Assembly (NCBI RefSeq): GCF_030272705.1 | Contig: NZ_JARFYM010000044.1 | Coordinates: 1-40,572, forward strand | Direction of reading: 5' to 3' | DNA length: 40,572 nucleotides | Source of the DNA: Rhizobium mayense | GTDB taxonomy: Bacteria; Pseudomonadota; Alphaproteobacteria; Rhizobiales; Rhizobiaceae | Shown: positions 1-8,307 of the stretch, in pieces | Layout of the letters: every line of letters begins with the position of its first letter | Position numbering within the stretch: position 1 is the first letter of the stretch | The notes under the pieces: generated by a model | What the model saw: the letters and a program-made list of their open reading frames with translations, nothing else | Told to the model about the DNA's origin: nothing | Database searches by the model: none | Made by a program: the position numbers and the translations under genes

Positions 1-136
1 CCAATCGTCGCCTGGCAGTAGGTTCAGTCATTTTCGGATTGGCCCAAGATTGTTGTCAGGATAGTAGATCGTCTCTTGCTCACCAACACCTGCGGTCGCC
101 CAAGCGGCCGTCAGCGCGGATGCCCGGAGCTTGCCC
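1..136. other. Intergenic leader upstream of the regulator gene
   Basis: No coding region is supported here. The segment holds the 5' flank of the GlxA-type regulator, and the only recognisable element is a GGAG ribosome-binding site at 126-129. A weak 6-base inverted repeat (CCAATC at 1-6, GATTGG at 38-43) is probably chance. The upstream neighbour lies outside the window. Confidence 0.5.
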
Positions 137-1147
137 ATGATGGAGCAGACTTACACACTAAAACAATTGGCACAGGGACGCCGGCCGATCCGCATCGGCT
201 TCTTTCTCGTGCCCGATTTTCCCTTGATGACCTTCGCCGCGGCACTCGATTCCCTGCGGCAGGGAAACCGTCTCGCCAAGCGCAAGGCCTTTGAATGGCT
301 GATCCTGTCGGCGGATGGCGGTCGGGTGAATTCGAGCAGCGGACTGGGCTTCGACGCCGACGCCGCGATCGGCCGGGAGTCGCGATGCGATATCGTCATT
401 GTTTGTGCCGGCGTCAATTACGCTGATTCCTACGATGCAGCGATCTTCGCATGGCTAAGGCGAGCCTATTCCGAGGGTTGTGTTCTGGGTGCTGTGAGTA
501 CGGCCGTTTTCTACCTCGCAAAGGCCGGATTGCTCGAGGGGCGCCGATGCGCGGTCCACTGGGAGTCGCTAGCGAGTTTCCGCGCCGAGTTTCCGAACTG
601 CCTGGCGACCGAGGATATCTTCGCAATTGACGGCCGTTTCCTGACTTCGTCCGGCGGGACGGTCACGCTTGATATGATGCTTTATCTCATTGCCGCAGTC
701 GAAGGCCGGGATCTGGCGGCACTGATCTCGGACCAGTTCAATCATGCGCAGATAAGGCGCCAGGATGACGTCCAGCGCATGTCACCCGAAGACCGTTTCG
801 GCATCAGGAACGGCAAGCTTGCATTCGTGGTCCGGAGGATGGAGGCGAGCCTCGGAGACCCGCTGGAAATTTCCGACCTCGCCGACAGCGTCGCGCTGTC
901 GCTGCGCCAGCTTGAGCGGCTGTTCCACAGCAATCTCGGCAAGAGCCCCTCGACATTCTACATCGAGCTCCGCATGACGCGCGCCAGAGAGCTTCTGACT
1001 TACACGGAACTGGCAATCGGCCAGATTGCCGAGATCTGCGGATACCAGTCGGCGTCCCATTTCGGACGATCCTACCGCACGCGGTTCCACGAAAGCCCGG
1101 CCGCCACCCGAAAGGCCGAAAAACGACGGGAGGCGACATCGACCTGA
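137..1147 (+). CDS. GlxA/GbdR-type AraC-family transcriptional regulator
   Basis: This is a 336-residue regulator with an N-terminal DJ-1/PfpI-like (class I glutamine amidotransferase-like) sensor domain over about residues 15-190 and a C-terminal AraC double helix-turn-helix over about 220-325. The sensor half shows the family pattern AGLLEGRRCAVHWE and GGTVTLDMMLYLI; the DNA-binding half shows ALSLRQLERLF and IAEICGYQSASHFGRSYR. The position that is often Cys in DJ-1 proteins reads Ser-Thr (VSTAVF), as in many non-enzymatic sensor members. The frame opens at TTG 131, but ATG 137 lies 7 bases after GGAG and is the better start. Relatives control use of quaternary amines, arginine or other nitrogen compounds. 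Its position, 196 bases upstream of the transporter operon on the same strand, suggests it activates that operon in response to the imported compound. The target is inferred. Confidence 0.93.
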   Translation: MMEQTYTLKQLAQGRRPIRIGFFLVPDFPLMTFAAALDSLRQGNRLAKRKAFEWLILSADGGRVNSSSGLGFDADAAIGRESRCDIVIVCAGVNYADSYDAAIFAWLRRAYSEGCVLGAVSTAVFYLAKAGLLEGRRCAVHWESLASFRAEFPNCLATEDIFAIDGRFLTSSGGTVTLDMMLYLIAAVEGRDLAALISDQFNHAQIRRQDDVQRMSPEDRFGIRNGKLAFVVRRMEASLGDPLEISDLADSVALSLRQLERLFHSNLGKSPSTFYIELRMTRARELLTYTELAIGQIAEICGYQSASHFGRSYRTRFHESPAATRKAEKRREATST

Positions 1148-1343
1148 ACAATGTCGATTCGCGCACAAAAGAGGTCGGATCGCTGCATGTCACAGACGTC
1201 GATCCCGATTTAGTTTCCAAGAAGACGGAACAGTGAACGGACAAAAAGTCCGGTGCGACCGCGCGCGGAGGACATTGACCGCCGCCCGGTCCAACCAAGA
1301 AAAAATTCGGAACAGTTAACGCGCGAACTAGGAGAAGACTACC
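1148..1343 (+). promoter_or_regulatory. Probable promoter/operator region of the catabolic operon
   Basis: This 196-base non-coding gap separates the regulator from the first transporter gene. It contains a small perfect hairpin (CGGAC, five A, GTCCG at 1238-1252) and a GGAG ribosome-binding site at 1331-1334. I could not identify convincing -35/-10 boxes by eye. AraC-family regulators usually bind direct repeats just upstream of the target promoter, so this is the expected binding region, but no clear direct repeat was seen. Confidence 0.4.
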
Positions 1344-3017
1344 GTGAATGAGAAACAGCATTCCTATATCCCGACACTGGTCGAACAGATGTCGAGCGGT
1401 TCGATCGGCCGCCGCGAATTTCTGCGCAAAGCGACGCTGCTCGGCGTCTCGGTAGCGGCTGCGTACTCGCTCGCCGGCGTCGCGATGCCGGGCAATGCCG
1501 CTCGGGCCGAAGACATGCCGAAAGGGGGCAATCTGCGCATCGGCATGCGCTGCATGGAGATCAAGGATCCGCATCTGGCCGACTTCGCCGAAAAGTCGAA
1601 TGTCATCCGCCAGGTCTGCGAGTATCTGACTTTTACCGATCGCAACAATATCACTCATCCCTATCTTCTGGAAAAATGGGACGTTAGCGATGACCTGAAA
1701 ACCTGGACGTTGCATGTCCGCAAGAATGTAAAGTGGCGCAAGGGCGGCAGGCCGCTAACGGCCGACGATGTCGTCTGGAACTTGAAACGGGTCAGCGATC
1801 CGAAAGTAGGCTCATCAGTGTTGGGTCTCTTCACCGGCTATCTTGTTCAAGAATATGACGGCGGCGAAAAGGACGAAAAAGGCAATCCGAAGAAGTCCAG
1901 CAAGCTCTGGGCCGACAACGCAATCGAAAAGGTCGACGACTACACGGTTCGCCTGAACTGCTTTGCACCGCAGATCGCCGTCCCCGAACATCTCTATCAT
2001 TATCCAATGTTCATCATCGACCCGGCCGAAAACGGTGCCTTCGGTCCCGATGCCAACGGAACGGGACCTTTCGTCCTGACCGAATACGTCGTCGGCAAAG
2101 GTGCCAAATACAAGGCACGCACAGACTACTGGGGTACGGGTCCGTTCCTCGACACATTCGAATATGTCGACCTCGGCGACAACCCGGGTGCCGGTATCGC
2201 CGCCATGGCCTCCAAGCAGGTGGACGGGCTTTCGGAGGCCGACGCGGTCCAGATTAATTCGATGAAGAACTTCCCGCATGTGGTGGTCTACAAGGTCGAG
2301 ACGACCCAGACCATCGTAGCGCGCATGCATCCCGACATCGAGCAGTTCAAGGACAAGCGCGTCCGACAGGCGATGCGCTTTGCGATCGATCGTGACAAGG
2401 TCATCCAGACCTCGCTTCTCGGTGCCGGCATTCCGGCCGAAGACCACCACGTTGCGCCGTCACACCCCGAATACGCGGCTCTTCCGAAATATTCCCGCGA
2501 CATCGAGAAGGCCAAGAAGCTTCTGGCTGACGCCGGCTATCCTAATGGTTTCGAGTTCGACATGGTCACGCGCCCCGACCCGATCTGGGAGCTCAATACC
2601 GCCCAGGTTCTTGCCCAACAGTTCGCCGACATCGGCGTTAAAATCAATATCAAGGCGCTCCCGAGCGCCCAGTATTGGGAGGTCTGGACGACGGCCCCCT
2701 TCAGCCTCACGGCCTGGGGTCACCGGCCGCTCGCGATCATGACGCTCGCGCTCGCGTACCGTTCGAACGCCGCATGGAACGAGTCGAACTATTCGAATCC
2801 AGACTTCGACAAGCTGCTGACGGAGGCCGAAGGCATCCTCGACCCGAAGGAGCGTAGCAAGGTCATGGCCAAGATCGAGGCGATCATGCAGGACGACGGT
2901 CCGATCGTGCAGCCCTTCTGGCGCATCTTCTCGACCGTGATGGACAAGAAGGTCAAGGGCTTCGAGCTGCATCCTTCTCAGTACATCTTCGCGCACCAAT
3001 ACGCGATCTCAGCCTAA
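1344..3017 (+). CDS. Tat-exported ABC transporter substrate-binding protein, peptide/opine type (family 5)
   Basis: This 557-residue periplasmic solute-binding protein is of the DppA/OppA type (SBP family 5). The start is GTG 1344 with GGAG ten bases upstream. Residues 1-54 form a twin-arginine signal: Arg23-Arg24 in RREFLRK, a hydrophobic stretch, and a probable cut after the Ala-Arg-Ala near residue 53. The mature part has typical family motifs such as LLEKWDVSDDLKTWTLHVRKNVKW and TADDVVWNLKRV in the N-terminal lobe, and a C-terminal AKKLLADAGYPNGF. Family members bind di- or oligopeptides, opines, nickel chelates, glutathione or other small amphoteric compounds. The operon's cyclic-amide hydrolases suggest a cyclic amide or ureide-like ligand here. 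The gene opens the operon and is followed 10 bases after its stop by a strong hairpin. Confidence 0.95.
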   Translation: MNEKQHSYIPTLVEQMSSGSIGRREFLRKATLLGVSVAAAYSLAGVAMPGNAARAEDMPKGGNLRIGMRCMEIKDPHLADFAEKSNVIRQVCEYLTFTDRNNITHPYLLEKWDVSDDLKTWTLHVRKNVKWRKGGRPLTADDVVWNLKRVSDPKVGSSVLGLFTGYLVQEYDGGEKDEKGNPKKSSKLWADNAIEKVDDYTVRLNCFAPQIAVPEHLYHYPMFIIDPAENGAFGPDANGTGPFVLTEYVVGKGAKYKARTDYWGTGPFLDTFEYVDLGDNPGAGIAAMASKQVDGLSEADAVQINSMKNFPHVVVYKVETTQTIVARMHPDIEQFKDKRVRQAMRFAIDRDKVIQTSLLGAGIPAEDHHVAPSHPEYAALPKYSRDIEKAKKLLADAGYPNGFEFDMVTRPDPIWELNTAQVLAQQFADIGVKINIKALPSAQYWEVWTTAPFSLTAWGHRPLAIMTLALAYRSNAAWNESNYSNPDFDKLLTEAEGILDPKERSKVMAKIEAIMQDDGPIVQPFWRIFSTVMDKKVKGFELHPSQYIFAHQYAISA

Positions 3018-3027
3018 TCTCCCGGCC

Positions 3028-3059
3028 AGCACCCGGCCGCGTTCGTGCGGTCGGGTGCT
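3028..3059 (+). promoter_or_regulatory. Stem-loop between binding-protein and permease genes
   Basis: A 13-base-pair stem (AGCACCCGGCCGC against GCGGTCGGGTGCT, one G-U pair) closes a 6-base loop and begins 10 bases after the binding-protein stop codon. No U-run follows, so it is more likely an mRNA-stabilising or partial-attenuation hairpin than a full terminator. Such hairpins are known (malE-malF) to raise the level of binding protein relative to the membrane subunits. Confidence 0.6.
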
Positions 3060-3086
3060 CTGCCCAGACATCGGATCCTTCCGCTT

Positions 3087-4100
3087 ATGGCGAAATTCCT
3101 TTTCAAACGCTTGGTAATGATGCTGCTAACGATGCTTTGCGCTTCGTTCCTCGTCTTTGCCGTCTGCGAATTCACGCCGGGTAGCGTGGCGCGTAAGTCT
3201 CTCGGCCCCTTCGCGACCCAGCAGCAGGTCGACCTGTTGACGGAGAAACTGAAGGCGAACGATCCCCTAGTCGTCCGATACGGTCGCTGGCTTGGGGTGC
3301 TGGTCGGCGCCATCCCCGATCCGCTCCAGGATCCGTCGACCGGCCTTAATTTCAAGGATCCGCGCGGCGCACAATATTTCGGAAACTTCGGCTATTCGAC
3401 GCTGAACAAGCTGCCGGTCAATGACGTGATCTGGGAGCGTCTCGGCAACACCGCGATCCTTGCGGGGCTCGCCTTCCTGTTGATCGTGCCGCTGTCGATC
3501 ATTTTCGGCATCCTCTCCGGCCTCAAAGAGGGCGGCGTCCTGGACCGTACGTTGTCGGTCATCTGTATCACCTTCACATCCATTCCTGAATTTGCCTCGG
3601 GCGTCTTCCTGGTCACTCTTTTCGTGATCTTGTGGCCGATCCTGCCGGGTACAAGCCCGCTCAACAGCGACGGCGGCTGGGCGGTCCCCTACCAGTTTGT
3701 CCTGCCGGTTGCCGTCCTTGTCATCTACGACTTCGGCTATGTCGCCCGCATGATCCGCGTTTCGATGATCGGCGTCATGGAGCGGCCCTATATCCGCACC
3801 GCGATCCTCAAGGGAATGAGCACGCGCCGGATGGTTCTCGGTCACGCGCTCCGCAATGCGATGATCGCGCCGTTCACGGTCCTGCTGCTGCAGATCAACT
3901 TCCTGATCAGCGGTGTCGTTGTGACCGAACTTGTCTTTGCCTATCCGGGCTTCGGAAGGCTCATCCTCGACGCCAGCCTGTTCGGTGACATCGCGACCCT
4001 GGAGGCCGCCACGCTGATCACAGTCGCCGTTGCCGTCATCACGCAGCTCCTCGGCGACCTTGGCTACATGCTGCTCGATCCACGTATTCGCGTGAGGTAA
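3087..4100 (+). CDS. ABC transporter permease, DppB/OppB type
   Basis: This 337-residue inner-membrane permease has about six transmembrane helices: one N-terminal (LFKRLVMMLLTMLCASFLVF), then a long periplasmic loop, then a membrane-bundled C-terminal half. The EAA-type coupling loop is recognisable near the end as RTAILKGMSTRRMVLGHALRNAM, the contact point for the ATPase. The open frame reaches back to GTG 3045, inside the preceding hairpin. ATG 3087 begins a normal DppB N-terminus (MAKFLFKRL) and is the chosen start, although its ribosome-binding site is weak. It pairs with the next gene to form the heterodimeric channel of the family-5 importer. Confidence 0.93.
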   Translation: MAKFLFKRLVMMLLTMLCASFLVFAVCEFTPGSVARKSLGPFATQQQVDLLTEKLKANDPLVVRYGRWLGVLVGAIPDPLQDPSTGLNFKDPRGAQYFGNFGYSTLNKLPVNDVIWERLGNTAILAGLAFLLIVPLSIIFGILSGLKEGGVLDRTLSVICITFTSIPEFASGVFLVTLFVILWPILPGTSPLNSDGGWAVPYQFVLPVAVLVIYDFGYVARMIRVSMIGVMERPYIRTAILKGMSTRRMVLGHALRNAMIAPFTVLLLQINFLISGVVVTELVFAYPGFGRLILDASLFGDIATLEAATLITVAVAVITQLLGDLGYMLLDPRIRVR

Positions 4101-4102
4101 TC

Positions 4103-4975
4103 ATGGCCGTTCAAGACGTAATCGCCGCCGCACCGGCGCCCGCAAAGCGCGTCTCCCATGCGAACTGGAAGCGCATCCTCCATTCTCGAACCGCCCTGAT
4201 TGGCCTTTGCCTGGTGATCTTCTGGATCGCGATGGCGATCTTGGCGCCGATCCTGCCACTACCATCGCCAACCGATTCCGACGTCATGGCGATGGCCAAC
4301 CCCTATCCGTCGGCCGCCCACTGGCTAGGAACCGACGTTCTTGGCCGCGATGTGCTTGCCCGCCTGATTTTCGGAGCCCGAACAGTTCTCTCCGTTGCGC
4401 CGCTCTCAGTTGCCGTAGCGATGATCGTCGGCATCACGATGGGCATGATTGCCGGCTACTACGGCGGTTGGATCGACATGCTCATCAGCCGGTTCTCGGA
4501 CATCATCCTGGCCTTTCCGGTTCTCGTCATCTACGTGATCCTGATCGCCAATATCGGACCATCGGTCTTGAACATCGTCATTGCGACGACGATCGCCTCG
4601 GCGCCGGGTATAGGGCGTATCACACGCGGCCTGGTGCTAGGACTGAAAGAGCAGGAATATATCTCTGCTGCGAAACTGCGCGGCGAAAGCACGATCTACA
4701 TCATGCTCGTCGAGCTGCTTCCGAACTGCCGCAGCCTGCTGATCGTCGATGCCTGTCTGCGCATTGGCTATACGATCATCACCATTGGCATCCTGGGATT
4801 TCTGGGCCTTGGTCTGCCGCCACCGAACCCCGACTGGGGCGGCATGGTGAAGGAGAGCGTCACGGTTCTCAATGTCTGGCCGCACATGTCGCTCATCCCA
4901 TCCTTTGCCCTCGTCACCCTTGTTCTTGGATTCAATCTCCTTGCTGACGGCATGCGTGAGGCGTGGAAGCCATGA
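4103..4975 (+). CDS. ABC transporter permease, DppC/OppC type
   Basis: This 290-residue partner permease starts two bases after the stop of the DppB-like gene, which is consistent with translational coupling. It has the family's N-terminal cytoplasmic arm and first helix (TALIGLCLVIFWIAMAILAP), the signature HWLGTDVLGRDVLARLIFGAR in the first periplasmic region, and the EAA loop EYISAAKLRGESTIYIMLVELLPN. The C-terminus has GLGLPPPNPDWGGMV, typical of OppC/DppC. It forms the second half of the channel for the solute bound by the upstream Tat-exported protein. Its last codons overlap a possible ATGA start of the next gene. Confidence 0.95.
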   Translation: MAVQDVIAAAPAPAKRVSHANWKRILHSRTALIGLCLVIFWIAMAILAPILPLPSPTDSDVMAMANPYPSAAHWLGTDVLGRDVLARLIFGARTVLSVAPLSVAVAMIVGITMGMIAGYYGGWIDMLISRFSDIILAFPVLVIYVILIANIGPSVLNIVIATTIASAPGIGRITRGLVLGLKEQEYISAAKLRGESTIYIMLVELLPNCRSLLIVDACLRIGYTIITIGILGFLGLGLPPPNPDWGGMVKESVTVLNVWPHMSLIPSFALVTLVLGFNLLADGMREAWKP

Positions 4976-5007
4976 ATGCAATCACGACCAGTCTTCAAGG
5001 AGCGTCA

Positions 5008-7047
5008 ATGATTAGCCAGGCGCCTGTCCTCGAAATCAAAAACCTGCGGATCGAATTCCGCGGCAAGGCAGAAACTGTCGTCGCCATTCCGGACCTTTCT
5101 TTCAGCGTCATGCCCGGCGAGAGTTATGGTCTCGTCGGCGAATCCGGCTGCGGCAAAAGCACGACAGCCATGGCGATCATGGGCTATCTCGGCAATACCG
5201 GCGTTATTGCCAACGGCAGCATCCGCTTCAGCGGCAAGGAGCTCGTCGGTGCCGGGACGAAGGACCTGCGCGCAATTCGCGGCCGGCAGATCGCCATGGT
5301 CTATCAGGACCCGATGAGCGCTCTGAACCCCGTCAAAACAGTCGGAGCACAGCTCGCGGAGGTGCCGCTCCTCCATCTTGGTTCGACCAAGGCAGAGGCC
5401 ATTGCCATGGCCGAAGCGATGCTTGCAGACGTTCGGCTTCCCGATCCCGGCGACATGCTCCGGCGCTACCCGCATCAGCTCTCAGGCGGCCAGCAGCAGC
5501 GTGTCGTCATCGCCATGGCGCTTCTCGCAAAGCCGTCGCTTCTCCTCCTCGACGAGCCGACGACCGGCCTCGACGTTACGGTCGAGGCCGCCGTTATCGA
5601 CCTCATTGCCGAACTCCGCCAGCGCTATTCGACCAGCCTGCTGTTCATCTCACACAATCTCGGCCTGATCGCCGAAAGCTGCGATCGTCTCGGCATCATG
5701 TATTCCGGCGAGATGGTCGAAGAGGGCAGCACCGCCGAGGTCTTCCGCCGGCCGAAACACCCTTACACACGTGGCCTGATCGATTGCATTCCTGATATAA
5801 CCAGCGACAAGCGCAGCCGGGCCCTCGCAGCTATTCCCGGGCATATTCCGCTCCCTTCGGAACGCCCGCAAGGCTGTCTTTTTGCTCCACGATGTGCGGG
5901 ATACGTGTCAGGGCGCTGCGACCAACCCGGTCTTGCACTCGAAGTGGCGGGTGAGGGCCATCTCGTCAGATGCGTGCGTTGGCAGCAGCCGATCGAGGTT
6001 CCGCACGCAAACGCGCCGTCGCCGACAGAGAATACCGAGAAGGCGACGGCGATCGCGCTGTCCGATGTCAGCCGTCTCTATGCCATCGGCTATCAGAAGA
6101 CGGTCAAGGCCAATGAGAAGATTTCCTTCGACGCCGCACGGGCTGAAATAGTTGCACTGGTCGGCGAGTCCGGATGCGGCAAGTCCACGCTTGCCCGCAT
6201 TGTCACCGGCCTGGACAAGGCGACGTCCGGTGAGATCCGGCTTGCAGGCGAAAATATCGCCGAGCTACAGGCTCGTGAGCGGCCTCGCGAGATGTTGCGG
6301 CAGATCCAGATGATCTTCCAAAATCCGGACAGCACGCTCAACCCGTCGCACTCGGCAGGGTTTTCGATCCGCCGGTCAATCAAGAAATTCGGTATCCGCA
6401 AGGAGAAGGCCGAAATCGAGAAGCGCGTTCGCGAACTCCTGGAGATGGTGCGCCTATCGCCGGCGGTCGCCGACCGCAAGCCGAACCAGCTCTCCGGCGG
6501 CCAAAAGCAACGCATCGCTATCGCCCGCGCCTTTGCGGCCGATCCGAGCCTCATCGTCGCGGATGAGCCCGTTTCGGCGCTCGACGTTTCAGTTCAGGCC
6601 GCCGTTGTCTCGCTCTTACTCGACATTCAGCGAGAGAAGCATGCGACCATGCTGTTTATCAGTCACGATCTCGCGTTGGTGCGTCACGTCGCCGACAAGA
6701 TCGTCGTGATGTACCTCGGCAAGATCATGGAACAGGGGAGAGTCGAGGAGGTCTTTGGCGAAGGTGCACATCCCTATACCGAGGCGCTTCTCTCGGCGAT
6801 CCGCAGCCCGCATCCGGACGAAACCCAGCGTGAGCGGGTTCGGCTTTCGGGCGAGACGCCGAGCCCGGTCAACGTGCCTGCCGGTTGCCGGTTCGCCACC
6901 CGCTGCCATCGCAAGCTCGGCACGATCTGCGACACCGTAGCGCCGCCTCTGCGCAAGATGTCGGATACGCACGAGATCCTCTGCCACATCGAACCCGGCG
7001 ATCTCGCGGCAAGGCCATCCATCCTGGCTCCGGCGGAAAAGGCATAA
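5008..7047 (+). CDS. Fused DppD-DppF type ABC transporter ATPase (two nucleotide-binding domains)
   Basis: This 679-residue protein contains both ATPases of a dipeptide-type importer in one chain. Domain 1 has Walker A GESGCGKST at 44-52, signature LSGGQQQRVVIA, Walker B LLLLDEPTTGLD, and the family's C-terminal Cys-rich tail (GCLFAPRC...GRC). Domain 2 repeats this with Walker A at 386-394, LSGGQKQRIAIARAF, LIVADEPVSALD and GCRFATRC...IC. The Cys-rich tails are often associated with iron-sulfur clusters in DppD/OppD families; the cluster is not proven here. Start choice: the frame opens at GTG 4963 and has an ATG at 4972 overlapping the permease stop. ATG 5008, five bases after AAGGAG, gives the usual N-terminus. 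Fusion of the two ATPases is common in rhizobial importers of this class. Confidence 0.95.
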   Translation: MISQAPVLEIKNLRIEFRGKAETVVAIPDLSFSVMPGESYGLVGESGCGKSTTAMAIMGYLGNTGVIANGSIRFSGKELVGAGTKDLRAIRGRQIAMVYQDPMSALNPVKTVGAQLAEVPLLHLGSTKAEAIAMAEAMLADVRLPDPGDMLRRYPHQLSGGQQQRVVIAMALLAKPSLLLLDEPTTGLDVTVEAAVIDLIAELRQRYSTSLLFISHNLGLIAESCDRLGIMYSGEMVEEGSTAEVFRRPKHPYTRGLIDCIPDITSDKRSRALAAIPGHIPLPSERPQGCLFAPRCAGYVSGRCDQPGLALEVAGEGHLVRCVRWQQPIEVPHANAPSPTENTEKATAIALSDVSRLYAIGYQKTVKANEKISFDAARAEIVALVGESGCGKSTLARIVTGLDKATSGEIRLAGENIAELQARERPREMLRQIQMIFQNPDSTLNPSHSAGFSIRRSIKKFGIRKEKAEIEKRVRELLEMVRLSPAVADRKPNQLSGGQKQRIAIARAFAADPSLIVADEPVSALDVSVQAAVVSLLLDIQREKHATMLFISHDLALVRHVADKIVVMYLGKIMEQGRVEEVFGEGAHPYTEALLSAIRSPHPDETQRERVRLSGETPSPVNVPAGCRFATRCHRKLGTICDTVAPPLRKMSDTHEILCHIEPGDLAARPSILAPAEKA

Positions 7048-7050
7048 GCA

Positions 7051-8307
7051 ATGGGAGGTATCGGGGGAGGTTTGACGGGGTCGTGGCACAAGGCCGCGCG
7101 GCTGCGTGCCGTGCTGCCGATCATGGCGAGCATATGTGTTATCGGCACGGGGAACGCTCTTTTGACCACGACGGTTTCTCTGAAGCTCGCCGATCCGGCA
7201 ATCGGGGCAAGCGTCATACAGTTGCTACTCACGGCATTTCCGATCGGTTTCCTGGGTGGCTGCCTCTCGGCACGGTTTCTCGTGTTCCGATTTGGCCATG
7301 AACGAGCGTTTCTCATTGTCGCCCTGCTTGCCGCCTGTGCGACCTGCGGTTTCATGTTGACAGCAGACATGGCCGTATGGTTCTGCTTGCGGTTGGCAAA
7401 CGGCTTTGCAATGGCGACGCTCTTCGTCATTTCCGAGAGCTGGATCAATCTTTACGCCGACCAGCACAATCGTGGCGCCTATTTTTCCATCTATATGCTG
7501 ATGACATCGCTGGCCGTGATGTTCGGCCAGTTGCTTGTCCAGGCTGCAGGCCCGCATTCGCCCCATCTTTTTCTTATCGCACTTGTCGTAATCCTGGCGG
7601 GCTTTTGTTACGCGCGCTTCGTCGGCGGGCGCTGGCCGGCCCTGCCCCTGCCGCCACCGGTTGAAGGCTCCAATGGCGGCTCCACCGATAAACGGTTCGG
7701 TATCTGGCAGTTGGCCCTGCTTGCTCCGGTCACCGTCGTCAGTGTCTTCCAGGCCGGCATGACCAACATGAATCTCTACACGATGACGCCGATCTACGGC
7801 GAACGCATCGGCATCGATGCGGTCTCCACCGTATCGCTCGTCACGGCTTTCAGCCTCGGCGGCATGCTTGCTCAGGGACCGGTCGGCTGGCTCTCCGATC
7901 GGATCGACCGCCGGTTGCTCTTGTTGTTGCAGGGGGCGACGGCAGTCGGCCTGTGCGCGGCAATCGCTCTTGTCGGCGACGGCCCCCACGCTCTGCTTTA
8001 CGCCCTGTTCTTCGCTTATGGGATGATTGCGCTGACCATCTATCCGGTCGGCATCGCCTATGCGAATTCCCGTCTCAACAGCCGCCACATGGTCTCGGCT
8101 TCAGGCGGATTATTGCTGGTCTATTCCGTCGGAAACATCCTGACGCCCGGTCTGGCAGCGGGTCTGATGGAGCGATTTGCACCGCAGGCTCTCTTCATCC
8201 TTCTCGGCAGCGGCGCTTTTCTGGTTGCGGTTGCCGCTTGCGTGAATCTTCTGCGCCGTCCGCGGGCCGGCGTCACACCGTGCCTCGTTTCCGGAGGAAA
8301 AGAATGA
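7051..8307 (+). CDS. Major facilitator superfamily transporter, YcaD-like
   Basis: This 418-residue protein has about twelve hydrophobic helices and the MFS_1 layout: the loop 2-3 region reads RFLVFRFGHERAF, and the second half has the repeat GWLSDRIDRRLLLLL between helices 8 and 9. The C-terminal half resembles the YcaD/quinolone-type sugar-phosphate-like transporters common in alphaproteobacteria. It starts three bases after the ATPase stop. TTG 7072 is an in-frame alternative, but GGAGG lies too close to it. Within an importer operon it could export an end product, or import a related compound or intermediate. The substrate cannot be read from the sequence. Confidence 0.88.
   Translation: MGGIGGGLTGSWHKAARLRAVLPIMASICVIGTGNALLTTTVSLKLADPAIGASVIQLLLTAFPIGFLGGCLSARFLVFRFGHERAFLIVALLAACATCGFMLTADMAVWFCLRLANGFAMATLFVISESWINLYADQHNRGAYFSIYMLMTSLAVMFGQLLVQAAGPHSPHLFLIALVVILAGFCYARFVGGRWPALPLPPPVEGSNGGSTDKRFGIWQLALLAPVTVVSVFQAGMTNMNLYTMTPIYGERIGIDAVSTVSLVTAFSLGGMLAQGPVGWLSDRIDRRLLLLLQGATAVGLCAAIALVGDGPHALLYALFFAYGMIALTIYPVGIAYANSRLNSRHMVSASGGLLLVYSVGNILTPGLAAGLMERFAPQALFILLGSGAFLVAVAACVNLLRRPRAGVTPCLVSGGKE

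Noticed and set aside
1238..1252. Small hairpin CGGAC-AAAAA-GTCCG as a terminator for the regulator gene
   Set aside because: The stem is only five base pairs and there is no U-run after it, so it is too weak to call.
804..1715. 303-codon minus-strand frame across the regulator/binding-protein junction
   Set aside because: It lies antisense to two well-supported genes and the gap between them, has low-complexity Arg/Gly-rich sequence and matches no family; it is a by-product of high-GC codon bias.
4963..5007. Upstream starts GTG 4963 and ATG 4972 for the fused ATPase
   Set aside because: ATG 4972 overlaps the permease stop and remains possible, but ATG 5008 has AAGGAG at a good spacing and gives the typical N-terminus.
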